From the NCBI RefSeq assembly GCF_008935055.1, contig NZ_CP043028.1:1952501-2016500 (forward strand): a stretch of DNA of 64,000 nt, read 5' to 3'. Below the pieces are notes generated by a model that saw nothing but the letters and a program-made list of their open reading frames with translations, was not told the DNA's origin and made no database searches. Position numbers and translations under genes: made by a program. The DNA comes from Pseudobutyrivibrio xylanivorans. Its GTDB lineage: Bacteria > Bacillota > Clostridia > Lachnospirales > Lachnospiraceae. Shown here piece by piece: positions 37,189 through 45,454 of this stretch. Within the stretch, counting starts at the first letter, position 1. Each line of letters starts with the position of its first letter.

Positions 37189-38982
37189 TCACTTTACTGT
37201 ACCAATCCAAGCTACAAACAAACCGTCTGCCTTTTTATTTTCGTAACTAATATCATTGTTAACTTTAACCTCAGAGCAATATTTTTCCATTATGCTTCTT
37301 AACTCATTTATATCAAACCATTGCTCCCATTCACCAATGTCCAATTGTCCTAGCTTTTTCTTATTTTTATCAACAACTACTATTAATCCACCAGCTCTTG
37401 TCACCCTACTCATCTCTCGAATGGCACTATCTATATCAATAGAATGCTCTAAAGCTTCACAAGTATATACACAATCAAAATAATCATCTGGAAATTGTAT
37501 ATTTGTTAGAGTTCCCTGTTTACATTCTATCCTCTCATCATTTATATATTTCATTACATAAGGGGATATATCAACAGCATAGTAATTATTAAGTGGTAAA
37601 TCTTCTATGATTCTTTTTAGATAACGTCCTTTCCCACAACCTATATCTAATACTTTCGCTTTACCCTTTCCTATCGATTTTACTGCTTCTAACACATTTT
37701 TATATCTATCGTCATTCTTTGAAATTTCATCTATAAACGTATCACTATCCATATTAAACTCAGCAAAATTTTTATAATATAAAGCATCTAAAAAATATTT
37801 ACATGCCCAACTTATTTCTCTTGAAGGAAAATAGGAATTTTTTTCATCTAAATTGTTCTCAGATAAATAACTTCCAAACCAGCCTCCACTTTCATTTTGG
37901 AGTTTACAAGCGTATTCAAACGCTTTATCACCATTTTCTATCTTCCCTAATTTAAACCAAACTAAAGCCAACTGAAATACGCCAGTCGAACACACCCAAT
38001 CTACATTATTAAGCGCAGGTATAGCGCCTGATTCTTTCTGAAATTTAGAAATACTATTCATTGCCTGCTCGCACATATCAATTTCACCAATATCAAATAG
38101 TGCTTCCATTAGATACGCATAAAAATGTGACAATAAACTAAAGTTCATTATTTTATCGTAATAATTCTTCCTATAAAAGCCCCATATTTCATTAGCTTTC
38201 TCAATAAACTCTGGTCTATTTAAAACTCGTCCTGCCTCTATTATTGGTGAAATACAATAAATATGTATTACTTCATCGCAAATGTTTTTATCATCACCCC
38301 ATGCTTCTTTTGAAGGCGTTACAAGACGTCCTTCATTAGTCATACATGATAATATCCATTCACATCCACGTATAATGTTTCTATCTACACTAGGAATAAT
38401 CTCACGTATAGCAATTAAACCCTTTAATATTTGAGCGGTGTCAAAAATATATGGATTTTTATCATACGCATCATACCAAGAGCCGTCTTCTTTCTGTATT
38501 GATATTAACCAATTAGCATATGAAATTGCTAACTCTCTATATCCCCATCTTAACAATGTAGGAATATAATATCCCGTCACTTCTGGGTAACTCACAAGAC
38601 AATCAGAGGTAACTCTTATCCCCTGATTAAAGATGGAATTGTTCTTAATCCAATTAATTGTTTTCTTATAGATTGAAATGTAATCCGGCCTGTTTAAAAG
38701 CTTTTCTCGAATAATCTCAAAACGAAGTTTTTCATATGAAGTATAATCAAACCCATTATTTAATAGCTGATCTTTGATTACATCAAAATACTTTTCTTTT
38801 ACACTTATAACAATCTGCCTTCCGTAATAATTATTCTTTGCATCATCAAATCTATAAACAGGAATCCCTTCGATATCATTACAGGATGGATTGTTATCCA
38901 AAAAGCATTCAATATTTTCTTTTCCTAGAAACTTAATCGCTTCCTGTCCACAAACCCCAGCTCCAAACAATACATAACCCAT
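37189..38982 (-). CDS. Three-domain protein: Rossmann module, alpha/alpha-toroid and methyltransferase
   Basis: A 597-residue protein. Residues 1-95 are the shared module (VLFGAGVCGQEAI, CFLDNN, RQIVISV). Residues 130-400 contain repeats of the type 'ANWLISIQKEDGSWYDAYDK' and 'YACKLQNESGGWFGSY', the QxxxGSW/GGW pattern of alpha/alpha-toroid proteins such as terpene cyclases and some polysaccharide lyases or epimerases. Residues 430-597 are a class I methyltransferase (VLDIGCGKGRYLKRI, 'DYFDCVYTCEALEHSID'). The toroid could bind or modify a glycan, or a lipid carrier. A GAGGAAG site precedes MGYVLFGAG. Confidence 0.75.
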   Translation of the reverse strand: MGYVLFGAGVCGQEAIKFLGKENIECFLDNNPSCNDIEGIPVYRFDDAKNNYYGRQIVISVKEKYFDVIKDQLLNNGFDYTSYEKLRFEIIREKLLNRPDYISIYKKTINWIKNNSIFNQGIRVTSDCLVSYPEVTGYYIPTLLRWGYRELAISYANWLISIQKEDGSWYDAYDKNPYIFDTAQILKGLIAIREIIPSVDRNIIRGCEWILSCMTNEGRLVTPSKEAWGDDKNICDEVIHIYCISPIIEAGRVLNRPEFIEKANEIWGFYRKNYYDKIMNFSLLSHFYAYLMEALFDIGEIDMCEQAMNSISKFQKESGAIPALNNVDWVCSTGVFQLALVWFKLGKIENGDKAFEYACKLQNESGGWFGSYLSENNLDEKNSYFPSREISWACKYFLDALYYKNFAEFNMDSDTFIDEISKNDDRYKNVLEAVKSIGKGKAKVLDIGCGKGRYLKRIIEDLPLNNYYAVDISPYVMKYINDERIECKQGTLTNIQFPDDYFDCVYTCEALEHSIDIDSAIREMSRVTRAGGLIVVVDKNKKKLGQLDIGEWEQWFDINELRSIMEKYCSEVKVNNDISYENKKADGLFVAWIGTVK

Positions 38983-39031
38983 ACAATCTTCCTCAATTGT
39001 TTCTTGATAACACCACTTGATTTGTACACTT

Positions 39032-40219
39032 CTACAGCTCGTTTAAATATTGCAAGAAATCTTCTATCAAAGTTACTTTCTTAAATCCTTTTTCAATCAA
39101 TTTTTTATAAACGTCTTCTCCACCCGCTGTCACTACTGCAATATCTATATCTTCAAAATCATCAACCTCTTCCATCGGACGAGCATAAATACAACCACAT
39201 CCAACCCCTCTTGTATCCATTTTTATCGGCACTTCAATTCCTATTGATTCTAAAAGAAAACATACATTTCTTCCAACATAGCCCATTCCATATACAGCGG
39301 CATTTTTTATACTTGTCTTAATCTTTTTATTAGCGCAACTATGGTATGTATCTCGTATACTTGCAATTAATGGATTCATTTGTAATTCATAAGTATTATC
39401 TTTTCCATTCTTCTGTTTCTCTATCATTATTTTTATAAAGTAATGATAAATCCTAAATAAAAGTTCTTCGCTATAATTATTTTTTCCAATATTTATCTCT
39501 CTCTTTTTTTTCATTACAACCTTATTAAATACCCAATAACCATTATTCTCTCTCTGGTTTGGATACAGTTCAAAGTCCACATAATCTTCAAGTAATTTAC
39601 AAACATCAATTTTTATGTCTTTTCTCCATATTAAAAAAGTTTTTTCATTGTTATTTAGAGATAAATTCCATTGATGTAATCCCCTATAATGTTCGTTCTC
39701 AGCTTCATTTTCATGATGTCTTAATATAACCTTTCCGCCTACTTTACATATATATAGAAGCTGATAAATTCCATCAATTGCTGAAAAACAATGATCTAAG
39801 GAATTACTCATATGCACAATATCAAATGAATTTGCAGTATATTTTTTATCTAATAATTCTACAAAGCATGTTTCTACAGTTATTCCGTTATCTATTTCAT
39901 TAGCTCTCTTCAAATATTCGTATACTTCTGCAAGAGGATCCACATAGGTAGCCTTTAATTTGGCTTTTTCTGATACTAATCCACATCTTGAAAATGGCCC
40001 GCTCCCCACATCTATAAATTTAATTTCTTTTCCACATAGATTCTCTGGAATATCATTTTCTAAAGTAAATTTTTTTTGGGGAGAAATAGTCTCATTAAAA
40101 CCATAGAAAGACACCCCTCCTTCAGTTCTCATATAATTATCCCAAAACTCAATTTCATCTTCTATTCCACTTAACCATTTATCGACATACTCTGTATATC
40201 CGGTTATATTATCTTTCAT
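39032..40219 (-). CDS. SAM methyltransferase with C-terminal Rossmann module
   Basis: A 395-residue protein. The methyltransferase core has an unusual glycine loop, IKFIDVGSGPFSRCGLV, followed by 'ATYVDPLAEVY' and 'FDIVHMSNSLDHC', with 'VGGKVILRHHENEAENEHYR' near the end of the fold. It resembles class I methyltransferases of the type found in polysaccharide loci. The last ~95 residues are the shared module: AAVYGMGYVGRNVC, IKMDTR, IDIAVVT. I start at MKDNITGYTEY, which has GAGGAAG upstream and overlaps the preceding small gene by 11 bases, indicating coupling. Confidence 0.75.
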   Translation of the reverse strand: MKDNITGYTEYVDKWLSGIEDEIEFWDNYMRTEGGVSFYGFNETISPQKKFTLENDIPENLCGKEIKFIDVGSGPFSRCGLVSEKAKLKATYVDPLAEVYEYLKRANEIDNGITVETCFVELLDKKYTANSFDIVHMSNSLDHCFSAIDGIYQLLYICKVGGKVILRHHENEAENEHYRGLHQWNLSLNNNEKTFLIWRKDIKIDVCKLLEDYVDFELYPNQRENNGYWVFNKVVMKKKREINIGKNNYSEELLFRIYHYFIKIMIEKQKNGKDNTYELQMNPLIASIRDTYHSCANKKIKTSIKNAAVYGMGYVGRNVCFLLESIGIEVPIKMDTRGVGCGCIYARPMEEVDDFEDIDIAVVTAGGEDVYKKLIEKGFKKVTLIEDFLQYLNEL

Positions 40220-40445
40220 TATCTTCCTCACCCATCTTTTTAAGTGCAATTAAATGTTCACGAGCATTGATAATGGTTGCAGCAAGTTTAATAAAATCAC
40301 TATTTGTTAAATTATACTGAACACTATTGCTTTGTATATGAATATCATACTTCGAGTGTTGTTTAGAATACCCATCATTTAACTCAATTTGAATCCTTTC
40401 TCCAGAAATATTAAACTCACCAATATCCCTAATTTTTTCCCCCAT
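40209..40445 (-). CDS. Small protein related to the N-terminus of the ParB-like neighbour
   Basis: A 78-residue protein without a named family. Its middle aligns by eye with residues 10-65 of the protein at 42243-43565: 'YDIHIQSNSVQYNLTNSDFI' against 'EAIHVHIGALRLSMTVAEFM', followed in both by a helix ending A-x-E-x-L type residues (INAREHLIAL against QLAAEELLKL). So a small two-strand plus helix domain occurs both alone and fused. It overlaps genes on both sides by 11 and 17 bases, which supports it being real. Confidence 0.65.
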   Translation of the reverse strand: MGEKIRDIGEFNISGERIQIELNDGYSKQHSKYDIHIQSNSVQYNLTNSDFIKLAATIINAREHLIALKKMGEEDNER

Positions 40446-40995
40446 ATATCTTCTCCTGTATATATATCTGATTTTCTTTATTGATAAAAACCCCCTTATC
40501 TATAGGTTCTGTAACGACGTAATTATTTTTTTTTAAATATTCCACCAACTGGGTTAAATTGGTCTTTTCATCAAAGGTACCAAACTCACTTATAATAAAT
40601 TCTTTATATTTCTTGCAATTATCATATTTTTTGTGCATTAGACAATGATATAATGTCGCATATTTATAATTTAATTCATCTAATCTATACAACCCATTTT
40701 TTAGTTTACGCTCCATAAGCATAGTGTTTGCCCATTTATTATCATAATATCCATCACCTATTACACGAACATCTATTAAGATTCTTTTATGATTAATAAC
40801 AGTAAAATAATTAAAGCAACGAGTATTATTATTAAGCGGCGAAAGATTAATTTTCTTTGCTATGACTTTTTCGTCTCTGCACAATATATCTAAATCTTCA
40901 CCTTCATGTATTCCATCTATGCGAAAAGGTCCCCTTAATATTACATATTCAATTTTATTTAATTCTTCGATAAATTGATTAACTGTATCCCACAT
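40429..40995 (-). CDS. Nucleotidyltransferase-fold protein of the glycan operon
   Basis: A 188-residue protein resembling the minimal nucleotidyltransferase fold: 'YVILRGPFRIDGIHEGEDLD' contains the G-x-D-x-D metal motif (GEDLDIL), and a third acidic residue is in ILIDVRVIGDG. The C-terminal part is helical. The usual GS loop is replaced by RGP. Similar proteins occur in polysaccharide and lantibiotic-like loci, where they are annotated as hypothetical. Activity on a sugar or phosphate substrate is conceivable. It is tightly packed between the radical SAM gene (7 bases) and the small gene (17-base overlap). Confidence 0.55.
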   Translation of the reverse strand: MWDTVNQFIEELNKIEYVILRGPFRIDGIHEGEDLDILCRDEKVIAKKINLSPLNNNTRCFNYFTVINHKRILIDVRVIGDGYYDNKWANTMLMERKLKNGLYRLDELNYKYATLYHCLMHKKYDNCKKYKEFIISEFGTFDEKTNLTQLVEYLKKNNYVVTEPIDKGVFINKENQIYIQEKIYGGKN

Positions 40996-41002
40996 ATGCT
41001 TT

Positions 41003-42229
41003 TTATTGATAACCTGTTATCCAATCCGGATCACAATATTTACACAATTCATATCCATGCGGATTGATTGTTGATTCACTAAAATTAAAAATATTTCCAC
41101 ATTTTTGTGTAGCGTTACTATCAAAACAGCACCCTCGTAATGAACCGTCCCACATCACTGCAATTTTTCTTTTTCGCAAATAATAACAATTTCTAATCCT
41201 ATTATTAACCTCAATTTCAGAATATTCTGTTCTTCTACTTTCTACATTTCCTCCCCAAGAATGTGATGTAATATGTCTTATATAAGGATGCGTTTTAGGA
41301 TTATTAATTCCCAATTCTTTAAGCCATTCGTATGCGTCTTCAATATTATGCTCTAATACTTGTCCATAGAATACTATTCCATTTTTTCTCTGAAAACTAT
41401 TAAATAATTCTAAGAATTGAAACCACTTTTGAACTGATTCTTTAGTATGAAATGAAATATATATAATCGATTTATCTACTTTAGATAGACATTCCAACAA
41501 TTCCTTCCCAACTTTATTATCTAAAAGTAAACCGTTTGTTGAAATACATATATTTGCCCCTATTTCCGCTAACCTCTCTAAATAACATAATAACTTTGGA
41601 TGTAATAGAGGTTCTCCCATACAATGTACTGCTATGGTGTCATCTTTATATGGAGGTATATACTTTAGCGCTTCTTCAAATACATCATCACTTATATATC
41701 CTTTATGGAAGGATAAAACTGAATTAGGGCAATTGGGACATTTTAAATTACAATTATTCGTTAGTTCTATAGACGAGATATCTGGAGTACATATATTATT
41801 CTTTTTGAACTCAATGAATTCTTTTGCATGTTCATACGCCTTTATTTTCCCCTGTTCTTTAAACTCATTCATCCTTGTTTTATATTTCTCTAGATTAGTT
41901 TCTCCGACTATGAGTGCATTATCATAATTAAATAATATTTCACTCAAATCAATTGGCTGTAATTCATTATTTTCATACAAGTATGTCTCGCCTTTTATAT
42001 CTAATTCTTTAACAAAAGCTAACATCGAATCATTTTTTACTGAAATAACGAACTTATTTTCCTTTTTACTGACTAATTCCTGTAGCTTGTTCAATGTAAC
42101 CACCTGTATATCATTTACATAATGGTTCCATTTCCGCCTATCATTATCATAAAATACAACATCTTTTTCCTTATAATATTTATTTACTAATTCCTCACCT
42201 TTTTTACCCGCTCCAAATATAACAACCAT
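41003..42229 (-). CDS. Radical SAM/SPASM protein with N-terminal Rossmann module
   Basis: A 408-residue protein. Residues 1-95 are the shared module (VVIFGAGKKGEELV, VFYDND, NKFVISV). A radical SAM domain follows: ELTNNCNLKCPNCPNS holds the CxxxCxxC cluster site, and CMGEPLLHPKL is the GEP-type SAM motif. The C-terminus carries a SPASM-like auxiliary cluster region (RNCYYLRKRK, RGCCFDSNA, KCGNI, 'LCKYCDPDW'). Radical SAM enzymes in glycan loci catalyse epimerisation, dehydration or C-C bond chemistry on sugars. GGAGGAAGT precedes the ATG. Confidence 0.85.
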   Translation of the reverse strand: MVVIFGAGKKGEELVNKYYKEKDVVFYDNDRRKWNHYVNDIQVVTLNKLQELVSKKENKFVISVKNDSMLAFVKELDIKGETYLYENNELQPIDLSEILFNYDNALIVGETNLEKYKTRMNEFKEQGKIKAYEHAKEFIEFKKNNICTPDISSIELTNNCNLKCPNCPNSVLSFHKGYISDDVFEEALKYIPPYKDDTIAVHCMGEPLLHPKLLCYLERLAEIGANICISTNGLLLDNKVGKELLECLSKVDKSIIYISFHTKESVQKWFQFLELFNSFQRKNGIVFYGQVLEHNIEDAYEWLKELGINNPKTHPYIRHITSHSWGGNVESRRTEYSEIEVNNRIRNCYYLRKRKIAVMWDGSLRGCCFDSNATQKCGNIFNFSESTINPHGYELCKYCDPDWITGYQ

Positions 42230-42242
42230 ACTTCCTCCATAA

Positions 42243-43565
42243 TTAATAATCTATATAAGTCATATATTCTTTATAGGCTTTCTCATAATCTCCTTTTTTT
42301 AAAGCTTCAACTAAATTGTTTGTATATTTAAAAAAAACTGTTTCTAAAAGCTTTTCAAATACACCATCTGTATATAAATTATTATCTTCCAACACTTTAA
42401 TTGCTTTTTCCGAAAACCCTTCACTGTTAAGCATAGCATCACATATTATGAATAATTGTTTTACCCTTGAATCACATCTGTTTTCAGCGCTAGTCTCCCA
42501 AGCATACTTCTGCACTACTTTGTCTAAAGGCATTAATGAATTCTGAAATTTACTTTTAATGCAAATACAGTCGGCTACTACAATCTTTATGTCATTTAAC
42601 TCTATATATACAACTCTTTGCATCGAATAAAGAAAAGTATAGTATCGATAAACACTTTTACCGTAATATGACACTCCAAGCTCTTTGCAAAAATCTATAA
42701 TACGTCCCTCTTCTATAACAACTAGTTTATCTGCTACTATTGTTTCTCCACCACTAATTGGATAATCGATATGATAGTATTTATAGCCTTTATCCAATAA
42801 TATATGACTAAATGTTTCAAAATCGTAATTTAAGACATTTAATTCCTCCGGCCACATTCTTATTGGATTCTTTTTGTTCTTTTCCAACAAAATTCGATCT
42901 TCGATTCTTTTTTTTAATGACGCCTCTTGTTCTTCAATTGTTTTATCATTCTTCATCCACATTTTTATTACCGGAATCACTGCATCTTCACCACGTAATA
43001 AGAGCAGACATGCTGCCCTATGGTCTCCGTCATATATCTGATTATACTGGTTAACTAATATATACTTATTATCATACGGATACCCTTTATTTTTTATTGT
43101 CTTCAATATTGAATCCAATCTCTCTTCATTTGTTACCTTATATTTATTCTTTTCTTTATAATGTCTTAAAAATTCATAATTACCACATAATGCTTCGTAC
43201 TGCCTTCCTCTAGAAACTTTTACTATCTCCTGTATATCTGGAAACTTTTTAGACTCCGTTACCGTCAATAAATCTCCAATTTTTATATTACAAAACTCTA
43301 TCTTTTCTATTTCTTCATATCTATGGATCCAATCCCAATCAAAAGAATTTACATCGAACATGCCTAATGATAATCCTTCTAATTTTAGTAATTCTTCTGC
43401 TGCTAGCTGAAACTGTTCCGACATTAACATAAACTCGGCCACTGTCATTGATAGCCTTAGCGCGCCTATATGGACGTGAATAGCCTCACCTAAATTGTCC
43501 TCTATCCTGACTATACTATTATTTATCTTAGTTTCGCCCAATAAATATACTGAAGGATTTGACAT
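42243..43565 (-). CDS. ParB-like domain protein of the glycan operon
   Basis: A 440-residue protein. The central part has the ParB/sulfiredoxin-like motif 'KYILVNQYNQIYDGDHRAAC' (DGDHR in the place of the ParB GxxR motif), which in some families is a kinase or nucleotide-binding site rather than a partition domain. Residues 1-65 share a small domain with the separate protein at 40209-40445. The C-terminal 200 residues are not recognisable, though 'DYPISGGETIVADKLVVIEE' suggests another alpha/beta fold. In glycan loci ParB-like domains have been linked to sugar or serine phosphorylation. The insertion sequence lies 23 bases upstream of its start. Confidence 0.6.
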   Translation of the reverse strand: MSNPSVYLLGETKINNSIVRIEDNLGEAIHVHIGALRLSMTVAEFMLMSEQFQLAAEELLKLEGLSLGMFDVNSFDWDWIHRYEEIEKIEFCNIKIGDLLTVTESKKFPDIQEIVKVSRGRQYEALCGNYEFLRHYKEKNKYKVTNEERLDSILKTIKNKGYPYDNKYILVNQYNQIYDGDHRAACLLLLRGEDAVIPVIKMWMKNDKTIEEQEASLKKRIEDRILLEKNKKNPIRMWPEELNVLNYDFETFSHILLDKGYKYYHIDYPISGGETIVADKLVVIEEGRIIDFCKELGVSYYGKSVYRYYTFLYSMQRVVYIELNDIKIVVADCICIKSKFQNSLMPLDKVVQKYAWETSAENRCDSRVKQLFIICDAMLNSEGFSEKAIKVLEDNNLYTDGVFEKLLETVFFKYTNNLVEALKKGDYEKAYKEYMTYIDY

Positions 43566-43580
43566 ATTTTTCCTCTCTAT

Positions 43581-43588
43581 AAACTCTT
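43581..43588. repeat. Left target-site duplication of the insertion sequence
   Basis: AAACTCTT directly abuts the left inverted repeat and is repeated exactly at the right end. Confidence 0.88.
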
Positions 43589-43720
43589 GGTAGTGTCAAA
43601 TTCACTACCCATTTTTAGTTCTAAAACCTTGATTTATCGGGAGTTCAAAATAAAAAGAGCATTGACCTCCCTTTTTGGTATAATGTCAACGACCAAATCA
43701 ACATCTCCGAAAAGGACTCA

Positions 43721-45172
43721 ATGCTCATGAACATTATACTTTATTTACTTGAAATCATCCACCAACTCTATCAACAGAATTGCTGGCTTATTAACTTCAT
43801 CTGCAGATATATACCGCTCAAACAGTGGGCTTTCGATGACTCACATTCTCCCAAATATCAAAAGTTCAAAGTGGATGAACTTCCTAAGATTGTCTATTAT
43901 CATCAGGACTGGGACTGGAAGGACCTTAACAACTACTATACTCAGCGCTATGGCAAACCCGTTAAACCAATCAAAAGACGTTCAGAATGCGATATCCCGG
44001 AGGAATGTTCTTGTCCATCATGTCATGCACCACAGCCATATCTCTACAAGAACAATGGTAAAGCTGGACAGCTCATGTGTAAGATCTGCCAGACTACTTT
44101 TACGCCTGAGGACAATCGCTTTGATAAACAGTTATCTTTAAAATGTCCTCACTGCCAGCATACTCTTGTACGTATAAAAGACCGTAAGCACTTCGCCATC
44201 CATAAGTGTGTTAATCCCAAATGTCCTTACTATCTCAGCAACCTTAAAAAAGTCGATAAAGAGGATCTATCCGAAGAGAATGGCAAGTATAAATACAAGC
44301 TTCACTACATCTATCGCGAATTCTCGATAGATTTTTTTAAGATGGATCTGAACTCTCTTCCAAAGAATGCATCCTCACTTAAATTCAGCAAGCACAACGC
44401 CCACATCATGTCCCTGTGCCTTACGTTCCATGTCAATCTCGGACTGTCTTTGAGAAAAACAAGACAGGCATTATCTGATTTGTATGGGATATCTATATCT
44501 CATCAGCAGGTTGCTAACTACTGTAAGACAGCTGCCATCTGTATAAAACCTTTTGTTGACAATTACCCTTATGAGAAAGGCAATGTCTTTGCTGCGGATG
44601 AAACGTACATAAAGGTGCGCGGCATCAAAGGTTATGTCTGGCTTATTCTGAATGCTGCTACCAGAGCCATCATCGGTTATCAGGTATCTGACAACCGTGG
44701 CGTAGGTCCATGCATCCTTGCAATGAGAATGGCATTCAAAGGTATGTCTGAGCTTCCCAAAAATTTCAAGTTTATCGCTGATGGGTATAGTGCGTATCCG
44801 CTTGCAGCCCAACAGTTCTTTAGGCAGTTCGGTGACAGATTCAAGTTTGAGATCACACAGGTCATCGGTCTCCAGAACAACGATGAAGTGTCCAAAGAAT
44901 ACCGCCCTTTTAAACAGATGATTGAGCGTCTTAACCGCACCTATAAGGCATCTTATCGAATCACTAATGGGTTTGATAACTACGATGGCGCTAACTATGA
45001 TCTGACTTTGTGGGTTGCCTACTATAACTTCCTGAGGCCTCATAAGTTCAATGACTTCAAACCACCAGTAGTTGATGACATACTATCCAAAGCTGAGAAC
45101 ATGCCTGCCAAGTGGCAGCTCATGATTTACTTTGGTCAGCAAAAAATCATGGAACTTCAGGCAGCCAGCTGA
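43721..45172 (+). CDS. DDE transposase of the insertion sequence
   Basis: A 483-residue transposase, the only plus-strand gene here. The N-terminal part has two zinc-ribbon-like sets (CPSCHAPQPYLYKNN then CKICQTTF; CPHCQHTL then 'CVNPKCPYYLSN'). The DDE domain begins 'VFAADETYIKVRGIKGYVWL', with the first Asp in ADETY, the second in FIADGYSAYP, and the Glu in RPFKQMIERLNRTYKASYR. The layout is IS6/rve-like. The reading frame is intact, so the element may be active. Confidence 0.93.
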   Translation: MLMNIILYLLEIIHQLYQQNCWLINFICRYIPLKQWAFDDSHSPKYQKFKVDELPKIVYYHQDWDWKDLNNYYTQRYGKPVKPIKRRSECDIPEECSCPSCHAPQPYLYKNNGKAGQLMCKICQTTFTPEDNRFDKQLSLKCPHCQHTLVRIKDRKHFAIHKCVNPKCPYYLSNLKKVDKEDLSEENGKYKYKLHYIYREFSIDFFKMDLNSLPKNASSLKFSKHNAHIMSLCLTFHVNLGLSLRKTRQALSDLYGISISHQQVANYCKTAAICIKPFVDNYPYEKGNVFAADETYIKVRGIKGYVWLILNAATRAIIGYQVSDNRGVGPCILAMRMAFKGMSELPKNFKFIADGYSAYPLAAQQFFRQFGDRFKFEITQVIGLQNNDEVSKEYRPFKQMIERLNRTYKASYRITNGFDNYDGANYDLTLWVAYYNFLRPHKFNDFKPPVVDDILSKAENMPAKWQLMIYFGQQKIMELQAAS

Positions 45173-45195
45173 TTGTTCTTAGATTCTGAGCCTGA

Positions 45196-45363
45196 GGTAA
45201 TAACCCAGCCACCGCTTCAGCGGCTTGCCCTTGATGGCACAAAAAATAACTGCTACACTGCTGAAATCGACGGAGAAAATCTAATTGTTCTTGAGTTCTT
45301 CGCCGTCGGTGATTAACCTACAGCAGTTATTTTTTGTGCTGTCAAGGGTGGCGTCAGGTTACC
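45196..45363. repeat. Long nested hairpin at the 3' end of the insertion sequence
   Basis: CCCTTGATGGCACAAAAAAT followed by AACTGCT (45228-45254) pairs with 45322-45348 over 25 of 27 positions. Outer arms (GGTAA/TTACC, GCCACC/GGTGGC) extend the stem, and an inner CGACGG/CCGTCG stem lies in the loop. It follows the transposase stop by about 25 bases and can form on either strand, so it may act as a bidirectional transcription stop or as a structured RNA. Confidence 0.7.
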
Positions 45364-45446
45364 ACAACCTACATATCTACATTTTCAAGGTTCAATCTGA
45401 GCCTATTTTTTTGACCCAGTTTTTTCATAGATCATTTGACACTATC

Positions 45447-45454
45447 AAACTCTT
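45447..45454. repeat. Right target-site duplication of the insertion sequence
   Basis: AAACTCTT after the right inverted repeat, identical to the left copy. Its last two bases belong to the stop codon of the beta-propeller gene. Confidence 0.88.

Larger units (their letters stand above)
43589..45446 (+). mobile_element. Insertion sequence with a DDE transposase, 1,858 bp
   Basis: The ends are GGTAGTGTCAAAT (43589-43601) and the inverse of GATAGTGTCAAAT (45434-45446), a 12/13 match. The element is flanked by an exact 8-bp target duplication, AAACTCTT. It carries one transposase on the plus strand and a long hairpin downstream of it. The 8-bp duplication and the DDE domain recall the IS6 superfamily, but the element is twice the usual IS6 length because of a 270-residue N-terminal region. 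Exact ends and intact ORF suggest recent insertion. Confidence 0.92.

Noticed and set aside
44471..45043. 190-codon antisense frame within the transposase gene
   Set aside because: Lies opposite the DDE domain, has no family pattern and mirrors the codon bias of the transposase.
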